Assembly (NCBI GenBank): GCA_022113835.1
Contig: JAILWY010000012.1
Span: 124,001 to 188,000, forward strand
DNA length: 64,000 bases
From: Atopsyche davidsoni
Lineage: Eukaryota > Arthropoda > Insecta > Trichoptera > Hydrobiosidae
Direction: 5' to 3'
Below the pieces are notes generated by a model. It was given only the letters and a program-made list of their open reading frames with translations, searched no databases and was not told the DNA's origin. The position numbers and the translations under genes are program-made. Positions 12,801 to 24,441 of the stretch are shown one piece after another (position 1 is the first letter of the stretch; every line of letters begins with the position of its first letter).

Positions 12801-12904
12801 AGTGTGAATTGGTTGTCAAAAAGAAATCTCTATCTATTGATAGAGATCGGTGTGGAACAATACGGTCGTTTTATCCTTCAGCAGCGAAACTTTCAGGCCA
12901 CTAA
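9807..12904 (+). CDS. Tektin (tektin-4-like)
   Basis: Exons: 9807-9960, 10397-10556, 10665-10891, 10974-11268, 12154-12376, 12452-12612 and 12691-12904. All borders are GT-AG and the total is 477 aa. Tektins are coiled-coil filaments inside the A-tubule of ciliary and flagellar doublets, so expression is expected in sperm or ciliated sensory neurons. Seen: YSTGEWRQHN near the N-terminus, heptad-rich coils, FDWSDKT...ETDSINAGL (tektin-4-like), the family signature as GRPNVEQSRD instead of RPNVELCRD, and SIDRDRCGTIRSFYPSAAKL at the end. AATAAA lies 3' of the stop at 12934. Intron 1 holds a hAT fragment and intron 4 a duplicated TIR element. Assignment to the tektin-4 rather than tektin-3 class rests on the central motif and is moderately sure. 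Confidence 0.9.
10095..10355 (+). mobile_element. hAT transposase C-terminal fragment in tektin intron 1
   Basis: The translated text ...FPSSYLVKRGFSAVANLLPKKK is typical of the hAT dimerisation domain found in SCAND3/ZMYM6-like transposases. Only this 3' part remains and no TIR was found. A poly(A)-like run follows at 10312. Confidence 0.7.
11413..11731. mobile_element. TIR element, first unit of a tandem duplication
   Basis: The ends ACAAACTCTATTCAATTCAA (11413) and the exact complement at 11712-11731 form a perfect 20-bp TIR. It is non-coding in practice; a 64-codon open frame is carried along in both units. It lies in tektin intron 4. Confidence 0.8.
11744..12045. repeat. Second unit of the duplicated TIR element
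   Basis: Nearly identical to 11413-11713 with an offset of 331 bp. The 12 bp before each unit (ATGTAGGAAACx) are duplicated too, so this is a tandem duplication and not a second insertion. The right TIR is missing: the copy ends at AAAAATCGTTG and continues into unrelated sequence. Confidence 0.85.
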
Positions 12905-13180
12905 CAATGTTATTTTTAGTGTAAAAAATTTCTAATAAATCTTCAATTCAAAATTCAATTAGTAAATTACTGATATAATTGATGTCTAAAGTTCTCCAGA
13001 GGCATTAAAATAATTAAATAAAATTATTTATAAGATTCTTTTATGTAGTATCTGCAGTTACTAATTACATACAGTTTGAGATTTATAACACTTATATATA
13101 TAAACAAATAATAAAACAAATTTATTTCTATTATTTAAATTTTAATAAAATTTGTCCCCACAAACCAAATAAAAAAAACT

Positions 13181-15061
13181 TTAAAGAGATAATAGTTGAA
13201 TAACCTCCTCGGGTGTTCTCCTTATAACAGTCTCCGGGTTAAGGTATTTATTTTTTTCATCATAGACAGCAGCAAATAAATCTTTATAAATAGCCACAAT
13301 AACTTCCAAGGACCTCTTCCGAACGGTTGATTTGTAGGAGCTACTCATCAAGAGGTTCATTTGAGGTAGAAGGAACACATCAGGCATCACAATAAAACCG
13401 TCTAACTTGTTCATAAAGGCCTTGAGGGTCCCAGCCTCCATGCCCGGTACGGCCGATAGTGGGCGACCCTCACGACCCTGAAGGAGCGTGTACACGGGCC
13501 CCAGTCCCAAGTTGGCCACCAGAGACCCCGCCTGCTCCGCGGTCAGCGTGTCCATCTGCGCTTCCGCCTGCGCTTGCAACCTTTCTCCATAGTCCCGCGC
13601 CGCTCCACAGAGTGACACTGTGCACTGCATCTGGTACATGCAATTAAGCAGATACACAGCCATATCTGCTGTGGACAGGTGGCAAGCTGTCTCATTCACG
13701 GCCCCCAAGAGGGGGTCTAGAACATCTGCCACAGCCTTAACTGAATCAAGATTCTCTGCTTGGTCCACTGCTGACTTGGTCGATAGAATCTCTCTTAGGA
13801 AGCTCAATAAGTCGGTTACCACTGAAGAAGGAGTCAGGTCTGATGGAGGTGCTCGCACCCCACGTGACAGCTCAATAACAACCCTGCGTCCAACGGCAGC
13901 CAAAAAGGCACTTTCGCTCTGGATCAGCAGTTCATTCAGAGTCATCAACAGCAATCCCCCCCGCACTTGGTCCTGCATTACTTTTCCATAATATCTAATA
14001 AGATCAACAACCGTGCCTAGTGGGATGGCATCTCGATCTGCCGTTAAGATGAGCTCAATCCTGATCTTGAGAGGATGACACAGCCCCTCTGTTATATCCA
14101 CTAAAGAAGAGTAAATTTCGTCACTTAAATTAATTTTTTCACAGCTTTTTAACAGAACAGTTAAACTCTCTCTCTCAACCGGAAGGGCCTGATGCACCCA
14201 AGCCAGAATGTCACCAACATAGCGCTGGGGATCATGGGCATAGTGCTCAATAGGCTTGCCTGCTCCACTCCCCTCTGTGAGCGCGTCTATAAAGGCTCGG
14301 AGTAGGCTAGCTTTCCTGGCAGTGCAGTATTCGTCCAAGACGTACTTGAAGAGGACGGGTCGGGCTTGCAGCTCCCGCACTGCACGTGGTATAAGAGAGC
14401 GTCGATCGGAGGCATCGAAGGTCCGGCAACCATGCTGAGTCCATCTGTAGAGTCGTTCAACAGCAGCTTCCCGATGCAGACTTATCTTTTCCATTATATC
14501 TAGAGCTGCAGTTTCAAAACCGGAATGCATTAATGTTTTGCAATCATTGTGTAATCTGTTCACTCTCTCAAGAATGGTAAAAAAGTCTGATGATATCGGA
14601 GAATCCCTCGCAATACCGTGAAGGGTGGCGTTTTCGGGTGGCGTCAGTTGAAAATGAGAAATCAAAGAATTAGCCAGGACCGATTGCTTTTCTACTCTTC
14701 TTTTCTCCTCTTGAAGGACATTAGTCTGAGCTATTAGATGATGAGTTTTTTCCTTGGAATCCTGAAGCCTCGTTGCCATATTATCGATAGCCGAATTCAT
14801 TTTGAACACGTCTTCGTATAAAGAATCTAAATTAATTTTAACTTTGTGAAACGATCTTACAAAACTTTCGTATGTTTCTAAATTTCTTTTCTCAATTTGA
14901 TTTTTTAAATTGCGATTAGCTAAAGAAGAATTCACAGTACAAAATGATGATAGTGCTCGAAGAGCATCGATAGTATCTTTTTCAGTTTCATGTTGAGTTT
15001 CCAGTATTTGCCCAATTCGGCTTTTTACATTTTCACCGACTGTATTGTTATCAGAAACCAT
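13181..15061 (-). CDS. COG6: Conserved oligomeric Golgi complex subunit 6
   Basis: A single open exon of 626 aa, close to the usual 630-660 aa of the family. COG6 belongs to lobe B of the COG tethering complex, which captures retrograde vesicles at the Golgi and maintains glycosyltransferases. Seen: an N-terminal coiled coil (about residues 20-130, with LQDSKEKTHHLIAQTN and VLQEEKRRVEKQ), then helical blocks with family-like text SGFETAALDIMEKIS, EHYAHDPQRYVGDILAWVHQ and GGLLLMTLNELLIQSE. The first ATG at 15059-15061 has stops upstream. There are no introns, unlike the neighbouring genes. The 3' end faces the tektin gene, with 276 bp between the two stops. Antisense open frames at 13459-14438 are shadows. 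Confidence 0.93.
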   Translation of the reverse strand: MVSDNNTVGENVKSRIGQILETQHETEKDTIDALRALSSFCTVNSSLANRNLKNQIEKRNLETYESFVRSFHKVKINLDSLYEDVFKMNSAIDNMATRLQDSKEKTHHLIAQTNVLQEEKRRVEKQSVLANSLISHFQLTPPENATLHGIARDSPISSDFFTILERVNRLHNDCKTLMHSGFETAALDIMEKISLHREAAVERLYRWTQHGCRTFDASDRRSLIPRAVRELQARPVLFKYVLDEYCTARKASLLRAFIDALTEGSGAGKPIEHYAHDPQRYVGDILAWVHQALPVERESLTVLLKSCEKINLSDEIYSSLVDITEGLCHPLKIRIELILTADRDAIPLGTVVDLIRYYGKVMQDQVRGGLLLMTLNELLIQSESAFLAAVGRRVVIELSRGVRAPPSDLTPSSVVTDLLSFLREILSTKSAVDQAENLDSVKAVADVLDPLLGAVNETACHLSTADMAVYLLNCMYQMQCTVSLCGAARDYGERLQAQAEAQMDTLTAEQAGSLVANLGLGPVYTLLQGREGRPLSAVPGMEAGTLKAFMNKLDGFIVMPDVFLLPQMNLLMSSSYKSTVRKRSLEVIVAIYKDLFAAVYDEKNKYLNPETVIRRTPEEVIQLLSL

Positions 15062-16881
15062 ATTAGAATATTATTCAAGATTTTACTGGACGCAATGTTC
15101 TTAGGTTTTTTTTTCTCACTAAAACTAATCGATTTCTTTTAATATGAACTGGGAGTTTAAATATTGTATACCAACACCCACGGACCATTCGATCAAGTAA
15201 TTTCAATGAATATCAGTGCTCGAACAATTAAACTGCGGTTGTCAAGTACGTAATCGTTGACAATGGTTGTCAACGGGGGGGGCATTGTCTATGGCCTTAA
15301 CCAATCTGCCACATATTTAAATTAAAGACTATCAAACATTCTCAGTTTAATAATGCCAGCGTGAAAGATTGACGAAACCGGTCACTAATAAAAATTAACA
15401 TGTGGAAAATCACTCAGATATTTTATTCAAAATATTCCAATAATATTCAAATAATTCCACCAAGTAATCTCTGTCAAAAATATTGATTACTTACATATTT
15501 AAATAATCAAAATACATTTAAAAAGATAATAAGACTTTATCAACCTCTTTTTCTGATATGTGGGAATTGCAAGTGCACAAAACTCTGACCAATTATATTT
15601 TATTTTATTTTAAATATGTATTCAATTAATCAGAACAGTTTAAGCATAGTATTTGAGTTTTTCTTGTTAAAATAATTTATTCTTTTAGGTCAGATATTTG
15701 TTACCTTTGGATTTATCCACTCGAAAAATTAGATCAGAAGAGCGCAAAATCGTTTTACTTCTGTAACTCATTATCGCGTGGCGCAAACTAAGTGAACCGT
15801 CGTCAGGGTGCCTTACCTGTGCACAGGTAGTGATTGGGTTCATAAACATCGCCCTCTCTCGTTTGGTTTATATTAAAATGGGGGACCACCATTACCTACT
15901 GACTCCAATTGCCCACATCTCACAAAATTACTACCGAAATTAAATCACATCAAATGTTTTGTGTGAAGATATTATGAAAGTTATTTCAAGGGAATGAGAA
16001 AAAACATAAAACGAGAGAAATATTCTGAAAGTCAAAAACACATTCACCATTTTACATTTATTAAATAAATACCAATTATTTAATCCAATCAAATCTTTAG
16101 ACTCGTAAATCTTTAGCTATAACATTGGTTAATATCTATAATAAATCAAAATCGATACATAATTATATCGCTACGTGATTCATATTATAAATTTGCTGAA
16201 ATGCCATTATAAATATATAGTATTATTAAACGAATTCAGCCTAAAATTTTATAAATGAAAAAATATAATTTATCATTGATGATACAAATACAATTTTTTT
16301 AAAACTTTGAGACGTTTTTATTATTGTTATATTCTTACCTTCTTTTTTGACTATAATGTTTGATCCGTTCGACCTTTTATGGTTTTCGACAGTTCGCATC
16401 ACCAAACAGAGCTTAAACGCAGAAATCATAAATGTCAAATCGACTTTTCTTAATCAAGTCAGAAATTAACCTGCGACTCTTTAAATTCATCAAAAAACTT
16501 GATAAAAACAACACGTATTAGAATATCATTATTTTATTTATGCTTACATATCGTTAAAACTTATAAATCAAATAAATAATTGGTTACGTACGATATCCGA
16601 CCAAAAAATATGTGCTTACGCTCGGAATATACATAACACAAATAAAAATAATGAATTATGCAGTAAACTTGCTACTATATGCTCATTGTAAAAACAAGAA
16701 TACATTTAAATATTGTCGGCTTTCAGTCTAATTTGAGAATTAAGTATGACAAATATTTTGGTAGTATGTATAAGACTTTCTTATAATTTTAGTATTAAAG
16801 GTATTTTTCTTAGTAAAAAGTTTATAAATACTGTCACAATATTACCAAGTCACATGATTGTATAGACATTTTTCATTACAG
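15062..16881. other. Intergenic, COG6 to SDHAF4
   Basis: 5' flank of COG6, one foldback arm (15341-15489), then AT-rich DNA that presumably contains the unidentified first exon and promoter of SDHAF4. A 16-bp palindrome TACCTGTGCACAGGTA lies near 15815. Confidence 0.4.
15341..15489. repeat. Foldback family copy 2 (right arm only)
   Basis: Starts CTCAGTTTAATAATGCCAGC, with hairpin and GACGAAACCGGTC, and ends GTCAAAAATATTGATTA. The partner arm is absent. Confidence 0.75.
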
Positions 16882-17216
16882 GTTTAAAATGTTTTTCAAG
16901 TAAAGCAGAAAAAACAATGAGCCCTAAGATGATCGAATTCAAGAAGAAGCTACAGAACGCAAAACCTCCAATGGCAACTCCCAACTTACAGGTGATGGAG
17001 GAATCAGCACGGTTAAGCACATTCCCTGTCCCTGCCAAGGCAAAATCCACACTGGACCATCTGGATGAGCAGTCAGCACTTCCTCCTGTTCAAGAGCCTC
17101 TTCCCGCATGGCCTGACAACATCAACCCTCATACAGGTGAAATCAATGGTCCTCGTGGTCCTGAACCCACTCGCTACGGTGACTGGGAGAGAAAGGGAAG
17201 AGTTTCAGACTTCTAA
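16882..17216 (+). CDS. SDHAF4: Succinate dehydrogenase assembly factor 4, last exon
   Basis: The exon starts after acceptor TTTTTCATTACAG and is open in frame with one base left over, reading [11 protein letters not shown] before Met 16917. The Met-initiated form would be 99 aa. The C-terminus [18 protein letters not shown] followed by VSDF is the DUF1674 hallmark. SDHAF4 binds FAD-loaded SdhA in the mitochondrial matrix and promotes its joining to SdhB. The in-frame upstream text looks like the end of a mitochondrial presequence, so a first exon upstream is expected. AATAAA lies at 17245-17250. Confidence 0.9.
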
Positions 17217-18091
17217 AACTCGCATTATTTTTCCTATGAATTTAAATAAAGTATTTTTGAATGAGAATTAATTGAGGCATCCCAATTATCTCAGAGGACT
17301 AAATATTATATTGGTTCATAATAAATATGCAGTCTACATATTTTGTCACAAATGGTAAAAATAATTTTTTTCTGCCACAAAAGACCATTCAAATTTGTGT
17401 TAATTTTTTTTCAACTTTTCGTGATGCATTGTGAAGAACTGTCTTTATTTTCTGCCAGAAAATAAATTCATAGTAATGTATAGTGTACTTGTTCTAGTAT
17501 TAAGTTTAATTCCAGAACTCAGTTTTAATAAATCGATCATTGGGAAAATAAAACAAAAGGATAAGAATGTATTCAGTGTTATAATTTTTAATTTGAATTC
17601 AATGCCATAACCCGATTCCAATAGTTTGGTATCATTGTGTTGCAACATTATACTAATTTCTCAAAATGTTGAGAAATAAGTATAATTTAAACATACAAAT
17701 GTGTAAGTTTTAAATTATTGAAGTTGCTCAGTGCTTCAAATATGATGTTTTTAAAATATATTATTATTATTTTTACCTTGCTTATTTGTGTAATTAAAAA
17801 AAAAAATACATGGTTACAAATCAGTAAGGTTTTAATATGCACAATATTTTATTGTAATTTGTTGAAGGTGCAGAAAATTGTTATTTAAATATATTTTTCC
17901 CTAAATAGAACTGTAAATGTTTTTCAAAGACATTTTTTGAAACTTTTGTACCTGTGTCATAATAAATATTTTAAGCTAATAAAAAAAGGTATTTAATTGA
18001 AATCATATAATTTATTTTCATAAACATACATACATGAGTTGATCAATGAGTGTACCTATGGAAATTAATAGGTATATAAATCTACACCTTT
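17217..18091. other. Intergenic, SDHAF4 to WWOX
   Basis: SDHAF4 3' UTR followed by AT-rich spacer. No recognised element. Confidence 0.4.
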
Positions 18092-18645
18092 GGTTCCCAA
18101 CGGGGGCGGTATCGCCCTCTAGTGGGCGGTGGAGCTTTCCAAGGGGACGGTGATGGGTCCAAAGGAAAATGGGGGGCATTATGAAATACCTCTATGGTAT
18201 ATTTTTTTATAAAAAAATCACTCAGGTTGTTACAAGTTCTCGTATTTTTGTTGAAACATGCTTGATTGCGTAAATCACGTCTTTGCTTTCCAACTTACAT
18301 AGATTTGTTTCCAACAGCCCTAAACCGAATCAATTACCTTATACTTGTTTATTTGCGGCATCTAAAGCGATACCTGTGCAGGCTTTAATTAAAGCTAATA
18401 AATATGATTGAAAATCATTCTAGATTCCTATATTGTTAATTATAAAACTAGCTTGAGATTTTAACAGTTGAAATTTAAGCCATCATAATAAGATAAACAC
18501 ATTTTTAACGGCTAGATAAAATATTTTTTTATAAAAATACCATAGAGGTATTTCATAACGCTCCCCATTTTCCCTTGGACCCGCCACCGCCCCCTTGGAA
18601 AGCTCCAGCGCCCACTAGAGGGCGGTACCGCCCCCGTTGGTAACC
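18092..18645. mobile_element. Long-TIR MITE, hAT-like ends
   Basis: About 120 bp at each end are inverted repeats. The left begins GGTTCCCAACGGGGGCGGTA and the right ends CCCCCGTTGGTAACC. The arms share GCCCTCTAGTGGGCGG, the CCATTTTCC block and CCTCTATGGTAT. The loop of about 310 bp is non-coding. The GGTTCCCAAC end resembles hAT termini. It lies just 3' of WWOX. Confidence 0.8.
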
Positions 18646-18729
18646 TATGATCTGAATGATAGTGAAATACCTCCTAAAATGTGCCAATTCATAAGAATAC
18701 AAATAATTTTTTTTCACATTTTTAAATAC

Positions 18730-20908
18730 TTATAATAATTCAACTTGACCTAGACGACATTGAATCATATTGATACAAATGTCAAATACCTTTTTAGCCA
18801 ATTCATGATTTTCAGCAAGTGAGCCCGTTTCACAGCGGTAACAATTATTGAAATATAGTCCTGTTGTTCCTTCCAACTCCGCAGCTGTAGCACAATACAC
18901 TGAAGTACTGGCTGCCTGTTGCTACAAAAATATAAACACCATGAAGGACTCATAATCCTCATTTGGGCATTGAATATAATAAGCTGATACACATTTTGTA
19001 TAAATTGCTTTACTTACAAGCACTTACCAAAGATTTAGTAAAAGGCCTTACTAGTGTGAAAAACAGTTTATAGAGCCACCAGTTGCGACATAAATTACTT
19101 GAGACCAAATTCCCAGGGTGCAGGGAGTTAACATAGATACTTCTAGACATCCAGCGCTGAGCGAGGACTCGAGCACATAGAATGTTACACAACTTGGAGT
19201 TGTTGTAAGCAGTCATACTACCGTAATACTCAGATCCTGGAGACAGCAACTCTGCCGACAAGCTTTCAGCATCGGCAGAGAAGTTCGCAAATCTAAACAA
19301 TAAGCAAATCTTTATAAATATCCATATGTTTATTATTTACATGAGATCAAAACAAAAATATATTCCAACAGATCGTACAGTTTGCTTTTTAATATATTTA
19401 AATTAATGGAATACATGATTTTCTCCATTGTCAACTCTTTGGATGAGTAGATAAGTTGGCTTGCTTCGCTGACTGATTTTACAAGTAAAATTAAAAAAAT
19501 TGACAGTGCCACACAGAGTACTAGCTGTTTGGTTGGCGGTTGAGAAAGGCCACAAACAATAAGCACTTCACTGCATATTACAATATATATTGTTATATTC
19601 AATATTTTTGAAAGAAAGTCATTGGTGGAATTCTATTTTAACATTTTGAATTAAATACTTTGGTGCCTTTTTCACGTGTTAAAATTTTATTGGTGACCGG
19701 TTTCAGAAACCTTTTACGTCAGCATTATCAAACAAAGTTCTTTGTTTGATAATGCCAACATAAAAGGTTGCCAAACCAGTCACCAATAAAATTAAAATAT
19801 GTGGGAAAATCACAAAAGTATTTTATTTAAAACCAAAGCGAATTCACTATTTTATATCCATGTTCAATCATTTACCTATGTGATTCTGAAGAAACAAATA
19901 CAACTCTAGAACCTGCTGAGAAGTATGATTCCAACAGAAGTGTCAAATACAAATGACTTAAATGGTTAACTTGGAATGTCATCTCATAATTATCTTCAGT
20001 GAGTGAGTAGGGAAGACCAAACACTCCAGCGTTAAGAATGAGAATGTCTACTTTTCTGAAAATTCCAAATTACAGCATACATTCTTTTAATTATACAGGT
20101 ATATCATAAAAGTTAAAAAAAAAAAACAAATTACTTAGTTAAGCCTGCACACTTTTCCACAAACAACTTCACATTTTTCAAAGAAGATAAATCAAGTTTC
20201 AATGGAATGCACAAGTCTCCAGCTTTCTTCTTTTGTGATTTAATCACATTGATAGCTATACTTGCCTCTTGAATACTTCGACATGCCATAATAACTTTAC
20301 AGCCATGCCTCGCTAGGGAATGAGTTGTCTCAAATCCAATACCAGAGTTAGCACCTGTCACTATTGCTGTCTTACCCGTTAAGTCACGCCCATGTAAAAC
20401 CTACAACATATATATATATATTTGACTGATGTTCACAAAAAGCAACCTAAGCAATACAAATCTAAATATATGAAATTAAATTAACCTGAAAAGCAGTTGT
20501 TGATGAATCAAAACGTTGTCTAAAGTCATCTTTGTGAAATTTTTCCTCAGTTGCAAAGGCCAATCGAGGGTCTGTGTAGGTTCTGCGGTCATTATCTATG
20601 TCAATAAATATAACTTTTCCATCTTCATCTACCTGTTTTTCCCAGCCATAAGGCAACTCTCCAGAGACAATTTTTTTTTTGCCGGTTCTTGGATGAGTCC
20701 ACTGAGTTCCTTTAGTTAAATGGCTAAAATTACAATTAAAAAGTAACTAGATTTAATATAATTTGAAAATAAACCTGGATATAAGTTATTACCATTTTTG
20801 TCATGAAACCTACTTCACAAAATAAACACATCCGTCTTGAGTAGCTCTCTCTTCCCAGCCTGGAGGTAGCTCATCTTCACTATCGGAATCCGGAATGTTG
20901 ATCGGCAT
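18730..20908 (-). CDS. WWOX: WW domain-containing oxidoreductase
   Basis: Exons on the minus strand: 20814-20908, 20486-20723, 20135-20400, 19876-20055, 19028-19292 and 18730-18921. They join to 411 aa, close to vertebrate WWOX (414). Seen: an acidic start [18 protein letters not shown]1 ([19 protein letters not shown], about residues 14-47), WW2 ([19 protein letters not shown], then RRTYTDP, where Tyr replaces the second Trp as in other WWOX), then a short-chain dehydrogenase fold with TGANSGIG cofactor loop, LNAG, and catalytic YNNSK. WWOX is a PPxY-binding adaptor with tumour-suppressor and metabolic roles in the cytoplasm and mitochondria. Intron 4 carries a foldback copy. It is divergent from THG1, 1.6 kb away. 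Confidence 0.95.
19596..19846. repeat. Foldback family copy 3 (both arms)
   Basis: A complete palindrome in WWOX intron 4. The left arm has GGTGACCGGTTTCAGAAACC, the centre is CAAACAAAGTTCTTTGTTTG, and the right arm has TGATAATGCCAACATAAAAG and CCAAACCAGTC. Confidence 0.85.
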
Positions 20909-22505
20909 TAGATCGACAGAATAATTATACCGTAATCAGTATTATTTTATGATTTGTCTAAAAAAACATGTAAGTTGTGTGTTTATTTGAAATACTCATA
21001 AATTAAGACCACAAACACAAGCGTACATTTATAATTAAAAAATATTTAACAATACGAAAAAGTATAATAACAAGACATTTTTTGACAGCTTCAATTTGTC
21101 TCTGATTTGAAGCTAAATATCCATAGACATTGATTGACTTTTAAATGTGACCATGCTGATGTACTTTTATTATGCACACCCATTAAATTATATTTTACGG
21201 AAAACATCAAATTAATTGTATTATATATTTTCCACACGCTTGAAAAAAATATATAAAAAAATCACAAAAATCTTTAATATAAATTATTTAAATATCAAGC
21301 CACATATATCTTAATAACAATACGAAAATACATTAATTCTGATCTGATTGGACAGATTTATGTTAACGAAAGATTCTGACCTGATGGATCAGAAGAGGAA
21401 ATACTATTTTTTGATTGACAACAGTATATCAAAGTTACACAATAGACAAAGAGTTAATAGGTCATTAGTAATGGTTTTTTAAACCAAAAATAATTAGTTA
21501 TAAGAGAAACTTTAAAACTCTGTGCTATTTTTAAAAAATCCATCAATAATTTAAACTTAAAAAGGAATTAAAATATTTTTGACATAGGGAAAACATTCAA
21601 TTCTTGCAAAAGCTGTTATAAAGTTTGGCCTTTGAAAGTATTTCTGAAATTTTGTTATCAGATTCATTTTTAATTTTTTTGGCAGATTGGTTACATTTTT
21701 TGTGCGTAAAATTTAACCAATGAGGTCAAAACAGATTGATAATTAACAATGTTTGATTACACTATTTTTCTCGAGGTTTTACGACGGAACAAGAAGATAT
21801 TATTCCTTTAACGCCTTCAAAATTACTAGGTGACGTGTGTCACCGTGGAGTTATTGGAGGCTGGGGGATGGGGTGGGGGATGGCTTTTGGTCTTTTTTTG
21901 AAGAGGCAGTCTTCGAGGTTGTATTCTAGAAGGGAACTGATCGATGGGTTTGGGACTAAGGGGGTGGAGATTTGGAAGGAGTGGGCGCGGTCAATAATGA
22001 CCTAGACCTAGATGATCGTTTTAATGTTTGCATCTCTGTAGAGTCGCGCATTTTGGACGAACCACGGGGCATTGAGTGCCCAGCGCAGGATTTTATTCTG
22101 GTGGGATGTATCCCCAGATGGGGCAATTTGATTACACGTTCACTTTGAAACTGACTTAGTTAAATTTAAAATTTCTTGAAAATTGTTACTCAGAATCTAA
22201 TTTTTTACGACTTTGTTTTTTTACCACGTCAGACCAATTTTTTTTTTTTTTTCGGTCCCATGTTTCTCTAAATTTAATTTTAAAATAATAATATTTGCCT
22301 GCCAATAACTAATAACCCTCAAATTTTCTTATTTAAAATTATTTTGTTATTAATTTCCATTCATCAAAACCCACCAAGCACATCATCACCATAAATGGGA
22401 GCAAGTGCCATCTGTCACAAAAATAGTCTATGTTTTACTTTAAGTAAACGCAGAAACATGCGGTGAGGTATTTTATCTGTCAGTCACCTTATTTACTCCT
22501 AGATT
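20909..22505. other. Divergent intergenic interval WWOX/THG1
   Basis: AT-rich, with a G-rich patch around 21860-21890 and a GC-richer stretch at 21760-22160 that may be an old repeat. No ORF or TIR recognised. It must hold both promoters. Confidence 0.4.
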
Positions 22506-23632
22506 ATGTTAATGAATTTTTATTTGAAACCTTTACTTTCATCTAAATTGAGCAAACATGTTTTAGCATATTCCAGAATTATGGCCCAGAGTAAATTTGA
22601 ATATGTCAAAAATTATGAAGTGCATTCCGAACTTTTACCTAACTGCTGGATTGTTGTACGAATTGACGGAAAAGCGTTTCACAAATTTTCGAGGGTGCAC
22701 GATTTTGAAAAACCTAATGACCAAAGAGGACTACAACTAATGAACCGTGCTGCATTAACTGTAATGGAAGAATACGGAGACATTATGATGGCATATGGCC
22801 AAAGTGACGAATATTCATTCGTATTTAGAAAGGATACAAGCTTGTATAATCGACGATCGCACAAAATAATGACCGTCGTTGCTAGTTTATTTACTTCTTC
22901 TTATGTGTTTCACTGGAAAAAATATTTTGAAAATGTAGATTTAAAGTATCCTCCAAGCTTCGACGCAAGAACAGTTCTTTATCCATCTGACAGTAACTTA
23001 CTAGATTACATGAGCTGGAGACAAGCTGATGTTCACATCAATAATTTGTATAATACAACTTTCTGGAATTTGGTGCTTAATGCAAAATTTACACCTACAG
23101 AGGTAATACTTGATAATTAATAACATAATGTACTTTTAAAATATATTATTAACTGAACAGGTACTTGTTCCAATTATTATGAGTTAGAAACTAAACTTAT
23201 ACATTCTTGGTACTAGAAAATCAAATTATCAGCAGTAACCCAGATATTTTCAAGAAATAAAATTTTATTTTCCAAATATTTATATATTTTCAGGCTGAGA
23301 AGAGATTAAATGGGACAGTATCTGCAGATAAAAATGAAATATTATTCAAACGCTTTAATATTAATTATAACAATGAACCAATAATGTTCAAAAAAGGTAC
23401 CACTCTTTTGTGGAAAAAGGCTATCGATCCGATTACTCTAAAAAGTCGAAGAATTGTCGTAAATATTCATGAAGACATGATCCATGAAAAATTTTGGAAA
23501 ACTCATCAACTGTTGGAGAAAAAAACTAAGCAGCTATACACATTAACAAAAGATAACATTACTGAATTGATCGAGCTGCAGTTGGAAAAGCAGAGGAAAA
23601 AAAACGCTCTTCTCACACAAGAATCTAAATAA
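22506..23632 (+). CDS. THG1: tRNA(His) guanylyltransferase
   Basis: Exons 22506-23102 and 23294-23632 give 311 aa. Starting at the second Met (22581, [13 protein letters not shown]) gives 286 aa. The extra N-terminal text [20 protein letters not shown] is basic and could be a mitochondrial presequence, so dual targeting from two starts is possible. THG1 adds the essential G-1 to the 5' end of tRNA-His by 3'-5' polymerisation. Seen: the metal-binding motif [12 protein letters not shown] and the second carboxylate motif [10 protein letters not shown], plus [15 protein letters not shown]. The poly(A) signal AATAAA (23628-23633) overlaps the stop codon. The 3' end is convergent with V-ATPase d. 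Confidence 0.95.
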
Positions 23633-24441
23633 AGCAGTTCATACAAACAAATTTATTCCATTTACTTTATTTGTTCCAATATTTTTAATATAAGTTATAC
23701 AAACACCATTAATTACAAACAAAAAAACTTATACAGATAATCAACTACTGTATTGAACAAGAATCATAAAAATGTTAACTTTTTTTAATTTTGAGAAATT
23801 ATTTATCTTCAAATAATCTGCATACATGCAACATGTAGGAATGTAGATAACAATAATGCTAGTATTGTTTATAAACAATTCTCAGTTTTAAAATGATTAA
23901 AAATACTTTTATAATTTGATATCTGATAACTATTTGAAAATAACTAGTATTTTCTTACATTCTTACTCAAATTGATGAATATGCATTCACAAAGAGACTG
24001 CTCGGATTCAGCTGTCTTAAAAATATACAATTAGGTAAAGCACCACCTAGGGCACTCGCCATACAAACACGGAGTGGGAACTTTAATAGAGGTAATACTT
24101 CTAATAATATTCACCATGCGATAATCTCGCATGTTGAAAAAATTTCCTTAAAAAGAAGGCTGTGCCGATATATTTACAATTCACATATAATACAGAATAT
24201 AATATCATTAACTATGATGAAAATAAAGAAATAAAAAGATAAATAAAATACACATTAGAAGGGTGTAATGGAACATGATCGAAGTAAAAAATAAATACAA
24301 GGGTGTTAAGGTTTCAAAAGTAAGAGACATATGAGAAGTAAGAAGAAACCATTGTAAAATCTCAGCCTGTCGATGAAATTGTACGGGATCTGAAAGTCAA
24401 TATCTCAGCAGGCACAGCCTCCGGCTTCAGAGCTGGCATGT
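23633..24441. other. Convergent 3' interval THG1/V-ATPase d
   Basis: Holds the 3' UTRs of both genes. AT-rich, no other feature seen. Confidence 0.5.

Noticed and set aside
13459..14438. Plus-strand frames of 60-123 codons
   Set aside because: Antisense shadows of the COG6 exon.
21855..21895. G-rich run as a possible G-quadruplex promoter element
   Set aside because: Three G-runs of four or five with a weak fourth; not near a mapped start, so not claimed.
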